A stretch of 64,000 nucleotides of DNA, taken from assembly GCF_025641885.1 (NCBI RefSeq), contig NZ_JAOTQN010000001.1, positions 1,337,500 through 1,401,499 of the forward strand, written 5' to 3'. This DNA is from Pyrobaculum sp. 3827-6. Its GTDB lineage: Archaea; Thermoproteota; Thermoprotei; Thermoproteales; Thermoproteaceae. Positions within the stretch are counted from its first letter, which is position 1, and each line of letters opens with the position of its first letter. The notes beneath the pieces are model-generated. The model was not told the origin of the DNA. It searched no databases and saw only the letters and a list, made by a program, of their open reading frames with translations. Below are positions 43,339 to 51,918 of this stretch, one piece after another. The position numbers and the translations under genes were made by a program.

Positions 43339-44945
43339 GGTCGTTTGAGAAGAGCTATTCTATTCTATTCGGCCGCTCGCCAAAGAGAATTGCGCTCTAC
43401 GCCACCTCGTTGCTTCTAGTCTTCGCAGTCTTGAAGGGGGCTCGGCAACCCCTAGCCCCCCTCCTCTACATCGGCTTCGGGGGGGCGCTCCTCTTGATTT
43501 TTCTGCTGGTGGACCGCGCCTTGATTAACCCCAGGAGGTCGTACTACGTCGCCGTGGTGTCTACGACGTTTGTGGCGTTTTTTGACTTGGTTTTTCAAAA
43601 ACCTGCGCTGTCCTTCTCTCTAGTTGGGGGGATTATAAGCGCCACGGTTCTACAGTCGCTTAAGTGCAGGACGCCGGCGTACGTGCTACCGCTGGCGGTG
43701 TCTTCCCTGGTGTATTACCTAATGGGGGAGTACTACCTCTTCGTGGTGTCTCTCTCCTACATCGCCGTCCTTCAGATAATGAGGGCCGTGATTAACAAAA
43801 TGGCCCGCGGTCTTGACGCCATGTGTATGTTCTCCAGCTTCATATACGCCGTGTTTGCAGAAGACGACGTCTTGGAGGATGCCTTTAGGGAGCTGGGTAG
43901 GGTGGAGGCTGTGCCTCTCCATGTCTACACAATAGGGGGACGGCACGTGGTGGTGGTTTCCGACTTCCACCCGGGCCCCTTTAGACACATAGGGGGAGGC
44001 ATGTTGGTGGATTACCTAAATAGTGAAATAGAGAAGATGGGGTACCGCTTCACGTTCCTACACGGCGTGGGTAGCCACGAGCGCGACCCCGTCACCAGCG
44101 ACTCCGTGAGGCGTATAGTCGACGCGGTTAAGTCAGCTCTCGGATCTATGCACAACGGCTCGCCGCCCTTGGGCGTGCGCCCTGTGAAGCTCGAGATCGG
44201 GGACGTTAAGGTGGTAGGCTTCAGCATAGGGGCCCCGCCCCACTTGGCGATAGTGAGTAGGGTGGAGTCGGCGTCTGACGACATACCCACGTGGGTGGGT
44301 AGGCGGGTGGACGCGGGGGAGTACGTATTAGTCGACGCCCAGAATAAATTCGACGGCGCCGTGCATTGGGGGGAGGAGGACGTCGTATCGCTCTCTAGAG
44401 GCCTAAAGGCGCTACACGAGACTAACGTATGCCGCTCTTTCAGAATCGGGGTTGGGAAGGCTTATGCACAGCACCTCGATCCGCTGGGTTACGAAATTGG
44501 GCCTGCGGGGATCTCGGCTATTGTAAACGACTGCGACGGGGCTAGGGGGTTGCTGATTGTTTTTGATGGGAATAACCTAGACAGCGCCTTGTACGAGCAA
44601 CTTGTTAAGATCTACGAGGCGCGTGGGTACGAGGTAGTGGAGGTGGTGACCACAGACACCCATAGGGCCACCGGCGTTGGGCTGGGCCGTGGGTACAGGA
44701 TAGTGGGGGAGCGTATTGAACACAGCCGTATAGTGGAGCTCGTGGAGAGGGCGGTGTCTGAGGCGGAGAGATCGCTGGCGCCGTTGCCGGTTGCCTACAA
44801 GAGGGTGGAGGTCGTGGCGGAGGTGCTGGGCGAGGAGGGCTTCAGGAGAATCCAAGACACCGTCAGGATCTATAAGAAAGTTGGGTTGGTTATAGCGGTT
44901 GCTGTTTTCGTCATACCTTCTCTTTTAATTGCGCTTTTGGCATAA
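43335..44945 (+). CDS. DUF2070 membrane protein
   Basis: 536 residues. Residues about 15-160 contain five to six transmembrane helices; about 180-500 is a soluble domain, and a final helix (VGLVIAVAVFVIPSLLIALLA region) returns to the membrane. VVVVSDFHPGPFRHIGGGML and HGVGSHERDPVTS, with VLVDAQNKFDGAVHWGEED, are rich in His and Asp and look like a metal site. The family is archaeal and uncharacterised. A hydrolase-like role of the soluble domain is a guess. Confidence 0.85.
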   Translation: MRSFEKSYSILFGRSPKRIALYATSLLLVFAVLKGARQPLAPLLYIGFGGALLLIFLLVDRALINPRRSYYVAVVSTTFVAFFDLVFQKPALSFSLVGGIISATVLQSLKCRTPAYVLPLAVSSLVYYLMGEYYLFVVSLSYIAVLQIMRAVINKMARGLDAMCMFSSFIYAVFAEDDVLEDAFRELGRVEAVPLHVYTIGGRHVVVVSDFHPGPFRHIGGGMLVDYLNSEIEKMGYRFTFLHGVGSHERDPVTSDSVRRIVDAVKSALGSMHNGSPPLGVRPVKLEIGDVKVVGFSIGAPPHLAIVSRVESASDDIPTWVGRRVDAGEYVLVDAQNKFDGAVHWGEEDVVSLSRGLKALHETNVCRSFRIGVGKAYAQHLDPLGYEIGPAGISAIVNDCDGARGLLIVFDGNNLDSALYEQLVKIYEARGYEVVEVVTTDTHRATGVGLGRGYRIVGERIEHSRIVELVERAVSEAERSLAPLPVAYKRVEVVAEVLGEEGFRRIQDTVRIYKKVGLVIAVAVFVIPSLLIALLA

Positions 44946-44975
44946 GGTTTATATACGGATACGGGAGCGGGATAC

Positions 44976-45443
44976 ATGGATCGCGAAATTCCGACTACGG
45001 AGGCCGTTCTGGAGTACCTGGAGTCGATGATGGAGCGGCTGGACCAGTGGGTTAAGGAACAGGAGAGGCAGGTGAAGGAGCTGGAGGCCCACGGGGAGTC
45101 TATGAAGATGGCCGACAGGCTTGAGTTGCTCTACTCGGCGCAGGCGATGTTGGGCTACATAGCCAAGGTTCTGAAGGATTTCGAGTCTTGGCTCAGCAAC
45201 CCAGTGGTGACGTCGGTGATGCCTGAGGAGATGCTGAGGCGCCTCGAGTCGATGCTTAGGGAGGTCGCCATTAAATTCATCCAAGTCGATATTTCTCACA
45301 CCAGCGAATATAGGGATCTGCTTTCTAAATTCGCGAAGGAGGGGAAGGTGCCGAGCGTCCTTACGCTGTATATACAGCAGAGGCCGCAGGCGCCGCCGCG
45401 TAGGCGTGGGGGAGAGGAGGGGGGTACGCCGCGGTTCTTCTAG
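44976..45443 (+). CDS. helical protein of unknown function (possibly DUF2153)
   Basis: 155 residues, almost entirely helical and charged: EAVLEYLESMMERLDQWVKE, QVKELEAHGESMKMADRLEL, MLGYIAKVLKDFESWL, MLRRLESMLREVAIKFI. The tail is Pro/Arg/Gly-rich (RRPQAPPRRRGGEEGG-like). It resembles a crenarchaeal family I remember as DUF2153, though weakly. A TTTATATACGG box lies about 26 bases upstream of ATG 44976, so it has its own promoter. Confidence 0.65.
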   Translation: MDREIPTTEAVLEYLESMMERLDQWVKEQERQVKELEAHGESMKMADRLELLYSAQAMLGYIAKVLKDFESWLSNPVVTSVMPEEMLRRLESMLREVAIKFIQVDISHTSEYRDLLSKFAKEGKVPSVLTLYIQQRPQAPPRRRGGEEGGTPRFF

Positions 45444-46261
45444 GGCTTGTAGATATCCAGCCTAACCTTGTACACGCCGGGGGCGTAGTCCCTCACCACC
45501 CGCCGACCTACCACTTGGCAGTGGGGACATATCTGCGTGACAATCCCCTCCGCCTCCCCAAATGGATCCTCTTCTTTGCCCAAGTGGTAGAAGTGAATCA
45601 CCCCGCTCTTCTCTAGACACTCAAGAGCCGCTGGCAGGTATTTATAGGCGCCTAGAGGGAGCGTTAGGAGGACTCTGTCGAATTTCCGCCTCAGTAGGGG
45701 TGCAACCACAGCCACGTCGCCGTGTATCGCCACGGCGTTTTTAATCTTGTTAAGCCGGAAGTTGTCGACCATGTACTTAAAGCCCCATGGGTTGAGCTCT
45801 ACGGCTACTATCAGCCTCGGCTTTGCCAACTTGGCTATGGCCACTGCGTAGGGCGCGACTCCGGCGAAGAGGTATAGAACTCTCTCGCCCTCGCCGACTC
45901 TACTAGCCACGTCAAGCCTGTCTGTCTGGTCCCTCGAAGAGAAGAAGACTTTGGTGGGATCGACTTTTATGTAGTAGCCGTGTTCCTTGTGTATAACCTC
46001 CGTGGGGCCCTCCAACAGCACCTCGTAGTTGTAGAGCCTGTACTCCCCGGCCCGGTTGCCTACTCTGCGCAACACGGCGCGTACGTGTTTATTCGCCTCA
46101 GCCACCGCCTTAGCTATGGCGAATTTGTAGTCCTCAAGCTCCGGCGGTATTTCGATAACCGCGACTGCGCCGCTCCTGGATCCAATAATTTCAAATGAGG
46201 ATGGGACCTTCTCAAGCAACTCCCCGGGCACCACTCCGCTGAGGCGGCGTCTAAGAGACAC
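45440..46261 (-). CDS. Trm5/Tyw2-like tRNA methyltransferase
   Basis: 273 residues. FEIIGSRSGAVAVIEIPPEL is the D1-type start, RLYNYEVLLEG and IKVDPTKVFFSSR are typical Trm5 strands, LYLFAGVAPYAVAIAK is the SAM loop, VAVELNPWGFKYMVDN the second acidic loop and LLTLPLGAYKYLP the catalytic-region loop (equivalent to N-x-P). Family members make m1G37 or wyosine intermediates in tRNA. ICPHCQVVG adds a Cys pair that could bind metal. Which product is formed is unclear. Confidence 0.87.
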   Translation of the reverse strand: MSLRRRLSGVVPGELLEKVPSSFEIIGSRSGAVAVIEIPPELEDYKFAIAKAVAEANKHVRAVLRRVGNRAGEYRLYNYEVLLEGPTEVIHKEHGYYIKVDPTKVFFSSRDQTDRLDVASRVGEGERVLYLFAGVAPYAVAIAKLAKPRLIVAVELNPWGFKYMVDNFRLNKIKNAVAIHGDVAVVAPLLRRKFDRVLLTLPLGAYKYLPAALECLEKSGVIHFYHLGKEEDPFGEAEGIVTQICPHCQVVGRRVVRDYAPGVYKVRLDIYKP

Positions 46262-46285
46262 GTCTTACAGAGAGGCGGCGTTTAA

Positions 46286-46340
46286 AAATCAGTCCCTGAC
46301 CCCATCTTCACGAGTCAGCCGGGTTAGTTATCCTCACAGC
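46286..46340 (-). ncRNA. C/D box sRNA (2'-O-methylation guide)
   Basis: Read on the minus strand: C box GTGAGGA (46337-46331), 12-base guide TAACTAACCCGG, D' box CTGA (46318-46315), 3-base spacer, C' box GTGAAGA (46311-46305), 12-base guide TGGGGTCAGGGA, D box CTGA (46292-46289). Two 12-base guides and a 3-base D'-C' spacer are the standard archaeal layout. C and C' each differ from RTGATGA by one base. By the N+5 rule the targets would lie in CCGGGTTAGTTA and TCCCTGACCCCA; I cannot search rRNA or tRNA here. An AAATATAG box about 25 bases upstream (46358-46365) could drive it. Confidence 0.8.
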
Positions 46341-46444
46341 CGTCTTTTCCTTGTTGCTATATTTGTTTTACCTCGGTGACCCAGATGCGCTGGTGTGTCG
46401 TGTCTACGACAAAAATTATTTATATCTAGCATGCAAGCCACTCC

Positions 46445-47446
46445 GTGTCTTCTAAAAAGAAAAAGGCTGACGCCGAGGCGGCCCAGGCGCAGGCCACCGT
46501 CGAAGTACGTGCCGATCTAGATGTCGAGGAGCTGGAGGGCATTGGGAGGGTGACGGGGGCTAAGCTGAAGGAGAGGGGGTACTACACGGTACGCGACATA
46601 GCCTTTGCATCTGCTAAGGAGCTCGCCGAAATTATCGGTAACGAGGAGAGGGCGCAACAGATTATTGAAGCGGCGCGGAAAATGCTGGGGCTCCACTCGT
46701 TTATCTCTGCCCTTGAGGTTTACGAGAGGCGTAAGATGATTAGGCGGATCTCCACGGGGGTGAGGGCGCTTGACGAGCTCCTCGGCGGCGGCGTGGAGAC
46801 CAGGGCCGTCACCGAGGTCGTGGGCGAGTTCGGCTCCGGCAAGACGCAGCTGTGTCACCAGCTAGCGGTGATGGTCCAGCTCCCCGAGGACAGGGGCGGG
46901 CTGGGCGCCAAGGCCATTTACATAGACACCGAGAACACCTTCCGCCCCGAGCGTATTATGCAGATCGCCAAGGCCAGGGGGCTCGACCCCGACCAGGCGT
47001 TGCATAACATCTTCTACGCCAGAGCCTACAGCTCGGATCACCAGATGATTCTTGTGGACCAGGCTAAGTCTATCATAAAGCAACACAACGTGGCGCTACT
47101 CGTGGTAGATTCGGTAATTGCCCACTTCCGCTCCGAGTTCCCCGGCAGGGAGAACCTGGCTGAGCGCCAGCAGAAGCTGAATAAACACGTCGCAGACCTA
47201 CTGCGCCTCGCCGACGCCTACGACGTGGCGGTGGTAATCACAAACCAGGTGATGGCGCAACCAGACGTCTTCTTCGGCAACCCGCTGAGGCCGGCTGGGG
47301 GCAACATATTGGCGCACGGCGCAACCTACCGCCTCTGGCTGAGGAAGTCAAAGGAAAACATTAGAATTGCGAAGATATTCGACAGCCCCTACCACCCGGA
47401 GGGGGAGGTTTCGTTCCGCATAACAGAGGAGGGGCTTGTGGACTAG
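46445..47446 (+). CDS. radA: DNA recombinase RadA
   Basis: 333 residues from GTG 46445, with TTATTTATATC about 26 bases upstream. N-terminal helix-hairpin-helix DNA-binding domain ([20 protein letters not shown]), polymerisation and ATPase core with Walker [10 protein letters not shown] and Walker B LLVVDSV, then L2-region [23 protein letters not shown] and C-terminal [17 protein letters not shown]. Forms filaments on single-stranded DNA for strand exchange. An Ala/Lys-rich N-terminal tail is normal. Confidence 0.97.
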   Translation: MSSKKKKADAEAAQAQATVEVRADLDVEELEGIGRVTGAKLKERGYYTVRDIAFASAKELAEIIGNEERAQQIIEAARKMLGLHSFISALEVYERRKMIRRISTGVRALDELLGGGVETRAVTEVVGEFGSGKTQLCHQLAVMVQLPEDRGGLGAKAIYIDTENTFRPERIMQIAKARGLDPDQALHNIFYARAYSSDHQMILVDQAKSIIKQHNVALLVVDSVIAHFRSEFPGRENLAERQQKLNKHVADLLRLADAYDVAVVITNQVMAQPDVFFGNPLRPAGGNILAHGATYRLWLRKSKENIRIAKIFDSPYHPEGEVSFRITEEGLVD

Positions 47447-48030
47447 CCGTACATAAGTAGAAGCCAGTTGTATATGGGCAGGTGTTTGAAGTTTGCCACT
47501 GCGAAGTCCCAGAAGCTCCTGTATTTTTCATATATTGGGTGGCTGGCCAGCTTTGTAACTAACTGAAGCGCCTCCGACATATGACCAGCCACGGCTAGGC
47601 TGGCTGATGCATCGACGGCGAGCGTGCGGACTAGTGTATAGGCGAGGGTGTCGCCCTCCACAACCTCCGGCCTTGCCCTTTCCATTACTAGCTGGGCATC
47701 TACCTTAGCGACCATGGCGTCCAACAGTCTCTTTAGAAGCGCGATGGATAACTCGTTGGCCAGCTGATCGGCGGCTAGCTCAGGTGAGGCGGCCCATATC
47801 TCTAAGAGCTGGGGATCTGTCAAGGCGTGGCTAAAGGCCACTTCTCTAAGAACCGCATATCTGTCTACTGGGAGGGCGATTTTTAAGATCTGAATCTCGC
47901 CGGGCTCCAGCCTCGTCTCCTCGGCCCCTATCACCACTACGTCGATAGGCGGCGGACCGATCAGCTCTATCAACTGCTTCACCAGCGTCACCACGTCGCC
48001 GCCCACCTCCCTCAAAGTAATTACCTCCAC
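47443..48030 (-). CDS. protein of unknown function
   Basis: 195 residues, soluble and mostly helical after a short alpha/beta start ([38 protein letters not shown]). No Cys cluster or nucleotide-binding loop. Acidic and Ala/Leu-rich. It is convergent with radA (4-base overlap) and divergent from the radical SAM gene at 48079. Family not recognised. Confidence 0.62.
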   Translation of the reverse strand: MEVITLREVGGDVVTLVKQLIELIGPPPIDVVVIGAEETRLEPGEIQILKIALPVDRYAVLREVAFSHALTDPQLLEIWAASPELAADQLANELSIALLKRLLDAMVAKVDAQLVMERARPEVVEGDTLAYTLVRTLAVDASASLAVAGHMSEALQLVTKLASHPIYEKYRSFWDFAVANFKHLPIYNWLLLMYG

Positions 48031-48078
48031 GGGGGTAGAGGCAGTTAATGCTTATAAATGGATAGCCGAGATAATAGC

Positions 48079-49677
48079 ATGCCTTTACCTAGATTTGACG
48101 TCGTGATTACCACGGACAGATCTATGATGTCGAACTACCACAGGAAGGAGTTTCTAGGGTTTGGGACCACGGGGCCTGTTTTCGTCGAGCTCCCCTTTGG
48201 CCTCTCTGAGCGCTTCCACACCTATCTCTTCGCCCCAAAGGTTAAGACAGATAAATGGGGGAGGCCCTTGGAGGCGCCCTACGGAATGAGGAAAATTGAG
48301 GCTAAGCTTCTAGACGCCGGCATAAACGCCGCCGTGATAGACCCAGACCACGTCCACAAGTACCTCAAAGACGCCAAGTTGCTTATGTTAAGTCACCACG
48401 ACTACTTCGGCCTCAACCCTCCGAGTAGCACCTGGGGGGTTATTGTGGGTAAGGAGCCTATGAACGCCATGCTGTTTAGGAGATTTATGGAGCGGCTGGC
48501 GCCGCGTATATGGGAGGCTAAGTCAAGCAACGGGCTGAAGGTGGTCGTGGGGGGGCCCGCGGCGTGGCAGTGGCTGTACTATCCAGAACTTGTTGAGAGG
48601 TGGGGGGTCGACACTATTTTCGACGGCGAGGGGGAGAAGCTAATCGTAGATCTTGTGAAGAGGGCTTTAGAGGGCAAGCCGTTGCCGAGGTATGTATATG
48701 TGGGGGTGGGCGAGGCCCCCGGCATAGATGAGATATCTACAATAAGGTACCCAAGTGTAAACGGCCTAGTTGAGATTGGGAGGGGGTGCCCCCGGGGATG
48801 CGCCTTCTGCCCTGTGACGCTTAGGGCGTTGAGGTGGTATCCTCTTGAGAAAATTGAAAAGGAGTTGAAAGTAAATGCAGATGCGGGGGTTGTCGACGGC
48901 ATTCTCCACTCAGACGAGGTGCCTCTCTACGGCTCTACTAGTGTGGAGCCCAATCCCGAGAAGCTGATAGCTTTACACAAACTGGCTAAGAAATACTACC
49001 GGAGGGTTGGGTGGAGCCACTCCACGCTAGTGGCGGTGTACCACGGCGAGAAGAAGATGGGGAAGCTCTTTACTAAGCTCTCAGAGATTATAATTGACGA
49101 CAATCAGGAGTGGTGGGGGGCGCAGATAGGGCTTGAGACCGGATCTATACGGCTGGCGCGTAGAATAATGCCGGGGAAGGCCGCCCCCTACAAGATTGAG
49201 CAGTGGCATGACATAGTTGTCGAGGCGGCCGCAGTTATGCACGAGATTAGGCTGATACCCGCCATCACCCTGATCGTAGGTCTCCCAGATGAGCAACCAG
49301 ACGACGTGGTTGAGACTATTGAGCTCGTGGAGCGGCTTAGGCCGTACCGCTCGTTAATCGTGCCGTTGTTCTATGTCCCTATGAGCCACGTGAAGAGCGA
49401 AAAGACTGGGTGGCTGGACAAGGTTAACCTATATCCAGAACACATAGACCTGCTTAAGGTGGTAGCGAGGCACTCTATATACTGGGCAAAGGATATTGTG
49501 AACAAGTTCTACTTCAAGGGGCCGCAGTATGCGCTGGTGCGTCTCTTAGTTAATTACTTTATTAACTACGTCGAGAAGAAACTTGACAAGATTCAAGAAG
49601 ATGTTGAACGCTATAAGGAGGAGCTTAGGATGGCGAGGGCGAGCTCTAGAAGAGAAGTGTTAACTTTCGCCTCTTAG
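48079..49677 (+). CDS. radical SAM protein with N-terminal B12-binding-like domain
   Basis: 532 residues from ATG 48079, set by a CTTATAAATG box about 26 bases upstream. Residues about 1-190 form a Rossmann-like, cobalamin-binding-type domain (AKLLDAGINAAVIDPDH, VVVGGPAAWQWLYYPELVER, IFDGEGEKLIVDL), but no D-x-H-x-x-G is visible. C-x3-C-x2-C in GRGCPRGCAFCPV binds the Fe-S/SAM centre. LIVGLPDEQPDDVVETIELV is the later barrel. Members methylate or thiolate varied substrates; the reaction here is unknown. Confidence 0.83.
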   Translation: MPLPRFDVVITTDRSMMSNYHRKEFLGFGTTGPVFVELPFGLSERFHTYLFAPKVKTDKWGRPLEAPYGMRKIEAKLLDAGINAAVIDPDHVHKYLKDAKLLMLSHHDYFGLNPPSSTWGVIVGKEPMNAMLFRRFMERLAPRIWEAKSSNGLKVVVGGPAAWQWLYYPELVERWGVDTIFDGEGEKLIVDLVKRALEGKPLPRYVYVGVGEAPGIDEISTIRYPSVNGLVEIGRGCPRGCAFCPVTLRALRWYPLEKIEKELKVNADAGVVDGILHSDEVPLYGSTSVEPNPEKLIALHKLAKKYYRRVGWSHSTLVAVYHGEKKMGKLFTKLSEIIIDDNQEWWGAQIGLETGSIRLARRIMPGKAAPYKIEQWHDIVVEAAAVMHEIRLIPAITLIVGLPDEQPDDVVETIELVERLRPYRSLIVPLFYVPMSHVKSEKTGWLDKVNLYPEHIDLLKVVARHSIYWAKDIVNKFYFKGPQYALVRLLVNYFINYVEKKLDKIQEDVERYKEELRMARASSRREVLTFAS

Positions 49678-50109
49678 CAAGACCTCCCTCAGCTTTTCTC
49701 TAAGGTCTACCTCTATGCCTAGTCTGGCGAGCCCCGCCACGATCGCCAATTGACACGCCACGCCGCACCCCCCGCAACAGCTTAGTTGCACCTCGTCGCC
49801 GCACTCCACAACGCCCGACGTGCAGAGGAGCTCATTTAAATACGCCCACGCTTTTCTCAAGAGCGTTGCCCGGGGAATCCTCTTTTCAAACGCGGCGGAG
49901 TTCGCTATGCCGTATATATCTGTGATGTAGAGCACCGACCTAATTCCCAACCTAGAGGTAAGCGAGGTTAGGCACAGCAGATTTCTCCGCTCGGCTAGAC
50001 CGCCGCAGAGCTCGACAATTTTTTTAAACTCCTCTAGAGCGTAGTCGTCCGCTTCTACGTAGGCTAAGACCCCCCATCTCCAATCCACCAGCGCGGCTCC
50101 TCTATGCAT
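49660..50109 (-). CDS. Cys-rich protein of unknown function
   Basis: 149 residues. The C-terminal third has CCGGCGVACQLAIVAGLARLG, preceded by Cys in LCTSGVVECGDEVQLS, so seven to eight Cys that could bind an Fe-S cluster or metal. The N-terminal half is alpha/beta (GVLAYVEADDYALEEFKKIVELCGG). Not recognised. Convergent with the radical SAM gene (18-base overlap); such neighbours sometimes supply or receive electrons, but this is speculation. Confidence 0.62.
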   Translation of the reverse strand: MHRGAALVDWRWGVLAYVEADDYALEEFKKIVELCGGLAERRNLLCLTSLTSRLGIRSVLYITDIYGIANSAAFEKRIPRATLLRKAWAYLNELLCTSGVVECGDEVQLSCCGGCGVACQLAIVAGLARLGIEVDLREKLREVLLRGES

Positions 50110-50156
50110 GCCTCCGCCTTAGTTGAGCTTTATAAATGGGTTTCTTCTCCAAGGCC

Positions 50157-50471
50157 ATGGAAAATCGGCTGTGTTTCGCATGTACTGAGCAGAGGTACGC
50201 AAAACCGACCACCAGGGTTAGGTGCTCTGTGTGTAAGAAAGAGGTTAGTTGGAGGCATGTTGTCTCCCACTACGCCGAGCATGGAAAGAAAAGCGGCAAC
50301 GACGTCGTCTGCCCCATATGCAACGCTAAGGTGAAGAGCCAGGAGTATAGACGGCATGTTAGAATGCACTTCGCGGTGAAAAGCGCGCCGGGCTATGTGT
50401 GCGGCATCTGCGGCAGGGGATTCGTAACTCTGCGGTCGTTGCTCGTACACCTATTGAAAACTCACGAGTAA
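50157..50471 (+). CDS. tandem C2H2 zinc-finger protein
   Basis: 104 residues from ATG 50157, placed by a CTTTATAAATG box (50128-50138). Three C2H2 fingers in a row: RCSVCKKEVSWRHVVSHYAEH, VCPICNAKVKSQEYRRHVRMH and VCGICGRGFVTLRSLLVHLLKTH, each C-x2-C-x(11-12)-H-x(3-4)-H in pattern (shown by keys). An extra CFAC pair lies at the start. Basic overall, so nucleic-acid binding is likely. Its stop TAATG overlaps the carS start. Confidence 0.8.
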   Translation: MENRLCFACTEQRYAKPTTRVRCSVCKKEVSWRHVVSHYAEHGKKSGNDVVCPICNAKVKSQEYRRHVRMHFAVKSAPGYVCGICGRGFVTLRSLLVHLLKTHE

Positions 50472-50965
50472 TGGATCTTGTCGCTTTTTTCATCCTAATC
50501 TGGCCCCCATACGTGGCGAACGGCTCCGCAGTCTTCTCATCCCGACTCAAGACGCGCCACCCCCTAGACTTTGGGAAAACGCTGTGGGACGGCAGGAGGA
50601 TTTTTGGAGACGGAAAAACTTTTGAAGGACTCGCCATAGGCGTCACGGCGGGGTCAACCATAGGCTACCTCCCCAACTTGCTCTCTCCCCACATCACCCT
50701 CCTGGACGCTTTTGTCCTGTCGACGGCGGCGGTGCTCGGCGACCTCCTAGGCGCGTTCATAAAGCGGAGGCTCTGCATGCCTAGGGGATACCCAGCCTTC
50801 CCACTTGACCAGCTAGACTTTCTCTTAACAGCCTTCCTAGTATACAGCCTATACGCAGAGATCCCGCCTATCTACATACTGGCGGCTGTGATAATCACCC
50901 CCCTTATACACAGGGCCACTAACTACGCCGCGTACGTCCTTAAGCTGAAGAGGGAGCCGTGGTGA
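50471..50965 (+). CDS. carS: CDP-archaeol synthase
   Basis: 164 residues. Transfers CMP from CTP to unsaturated archaetidic acid in archaeal membrane lipid synthesis. PPYVANGSAVFSSR near the start, GRRIFGDGKTFEGLAIGV (G-D-G-K-T-x-x-G) and AVLGDLLGAFIKRRL plus PRGYPAFPLDQLDFLL match the DUF46/CarS family. Four to five transmembrane helices. Starts in the stop of the zinc-finger gene (TAATG). Confidence 0.92.
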   Translation: MDLVAFFILIWPPYVANGSAVFSSRLKTRHPLDFGKTLWDGRRIFGDGKTFEGLAIGVTAGSTIGYLPNLLSPHITLLDAFVLSTAAVLGDLLGAFIKRRLCMPRGYPAFPLDQLDFLLTAFLVYSLYAEIPPIYILAAVIITPLIHRATNYAAYVLKLKREPW

Positions 50966-51033
50966 CTAGACGTTCACGTATCGCCTCTCTAAGAACGTCC
51001 AAAGTTTATTAATTAATTATTTTGCTTCTAGCT

Positions 51034-51324
51034 ATGCATATCGTAATTGGCGACAGAACTACAGTGGCCTTATTTAAGCTAATGGGATTTGAGGGCAGGC
51101 CCGTCGAGGAGCCGGCGGAGGCGCTTAACTTCGTAGTGAAAAATCTCGATGTGTATGACGCCATCTTCATAACTTCTAAAATAGCGCGGGTTATTAGGAA
51201 GGAGCTAGATGAGATAAGGATGAGAAATCCTCGTAAGCTTGTGGTTGAGGTGCCGAGCGTAGAGGAGGGCATGGAGCGGGAGGTAAATTATCTACAGATC
51301 GTGAGGCAGGTTTTGGGCGGATAA
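51034..51324 (+). CDS. atpF: A-type ATP synthase subunit F
   Basis: 96 residues from ATG 51034; a TTTATTAATTAATTA box (51004-51018) supports it over the in-frame codon at 51022. HIVIGDRTTVALFKLMGFEG and AIFITSKIARVIRKELDEI match subunit F of V/A-type ATPases (central stalk). Followed by E and A. Confidence 0.88.
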   Translation: MHIVIGDRTTVALFKLMGFEGRPVEEPAEALNFVVKNLDVYDAIFITSKIARVIRKELDEIRMRNPRKLVVEVPSVEEGMEREVNYLQIVRQVLGG

Positions 51325-51351
51325 TTTAAAAGTTGTTAAAAAGATGCCCTT

Positions 51352-51918
51352 ATGTCGCTTTTCGAAGACTTAATACGTTCCAAAATTACGGAACTTGAAG
51401 AATTAAAGAAGAACCTAGTTATAGAAATTGAGACTAGGATTAGGAGGGATGCCAATGCCTCTCTTAACAAATTTTCAGAACAGATTACTAATGTAGAAAG
51501 TGAAGTTGCTCTAGAACGTGAGCGTATTCTCTACGACGCCGTTGTAAGTTCAAGAAAGAAGTTGGCGGAGACCTATGAACAGCTTCTCAAAGACTTGGTT
51601 GAGGCGCTTTATGAGGAGGTAGATAAAATAAGAGGTTCAGAGAGATATGTGAAATTTCTCACTAAACTCGTGGAGGACGCCGTGAGATATATACAGTCTA
51701 GCGATGTTGTTATATATGCCTCGCCTAAGGACAGAGGGGTCGTTGAAGTCATCGCGAGGAATCTTGGCCTCACCGGTTTAATAGGCGAGAGGGACATAAA
51801 GGGCGGGGTAATAGTCACATCGCGGGATGGCAGAATAGCGGTTGACTACTCTATCGAGTCGATAGTTAATAACAAGCTGGAAGAGTTAAAACACCTCCTA
51901 TACCTCGAGACACGATGA
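51352..51918 (+). CDS. atpE: A-type ATP synthase subunit E
   Basis: 188 residues, peripheral stalk. A long N-terminal charged helix ([40 protein letters not shown]) precedes a C-terminal alpha/beta head ([40 protein letters not shown]), the family layout. Overlaps atpA by 4 bases. Confidence 0.88.
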   Translation: MSLFEDLIRSKITELEELKKNLVIEIETRIRRDANASLNKFSEQITNVESEVALERERILYDAVVSSRKKLAETYEQLLKDLVEALYEEVDKIRGSERYVKFLTKLVEDAVRYIQSSDVVIYASPKDRGVVEVIARNLGLTGLIGERDIKGGVIVTSRDGRIAVDYSIESIVNNKLEELKHLLYLETR

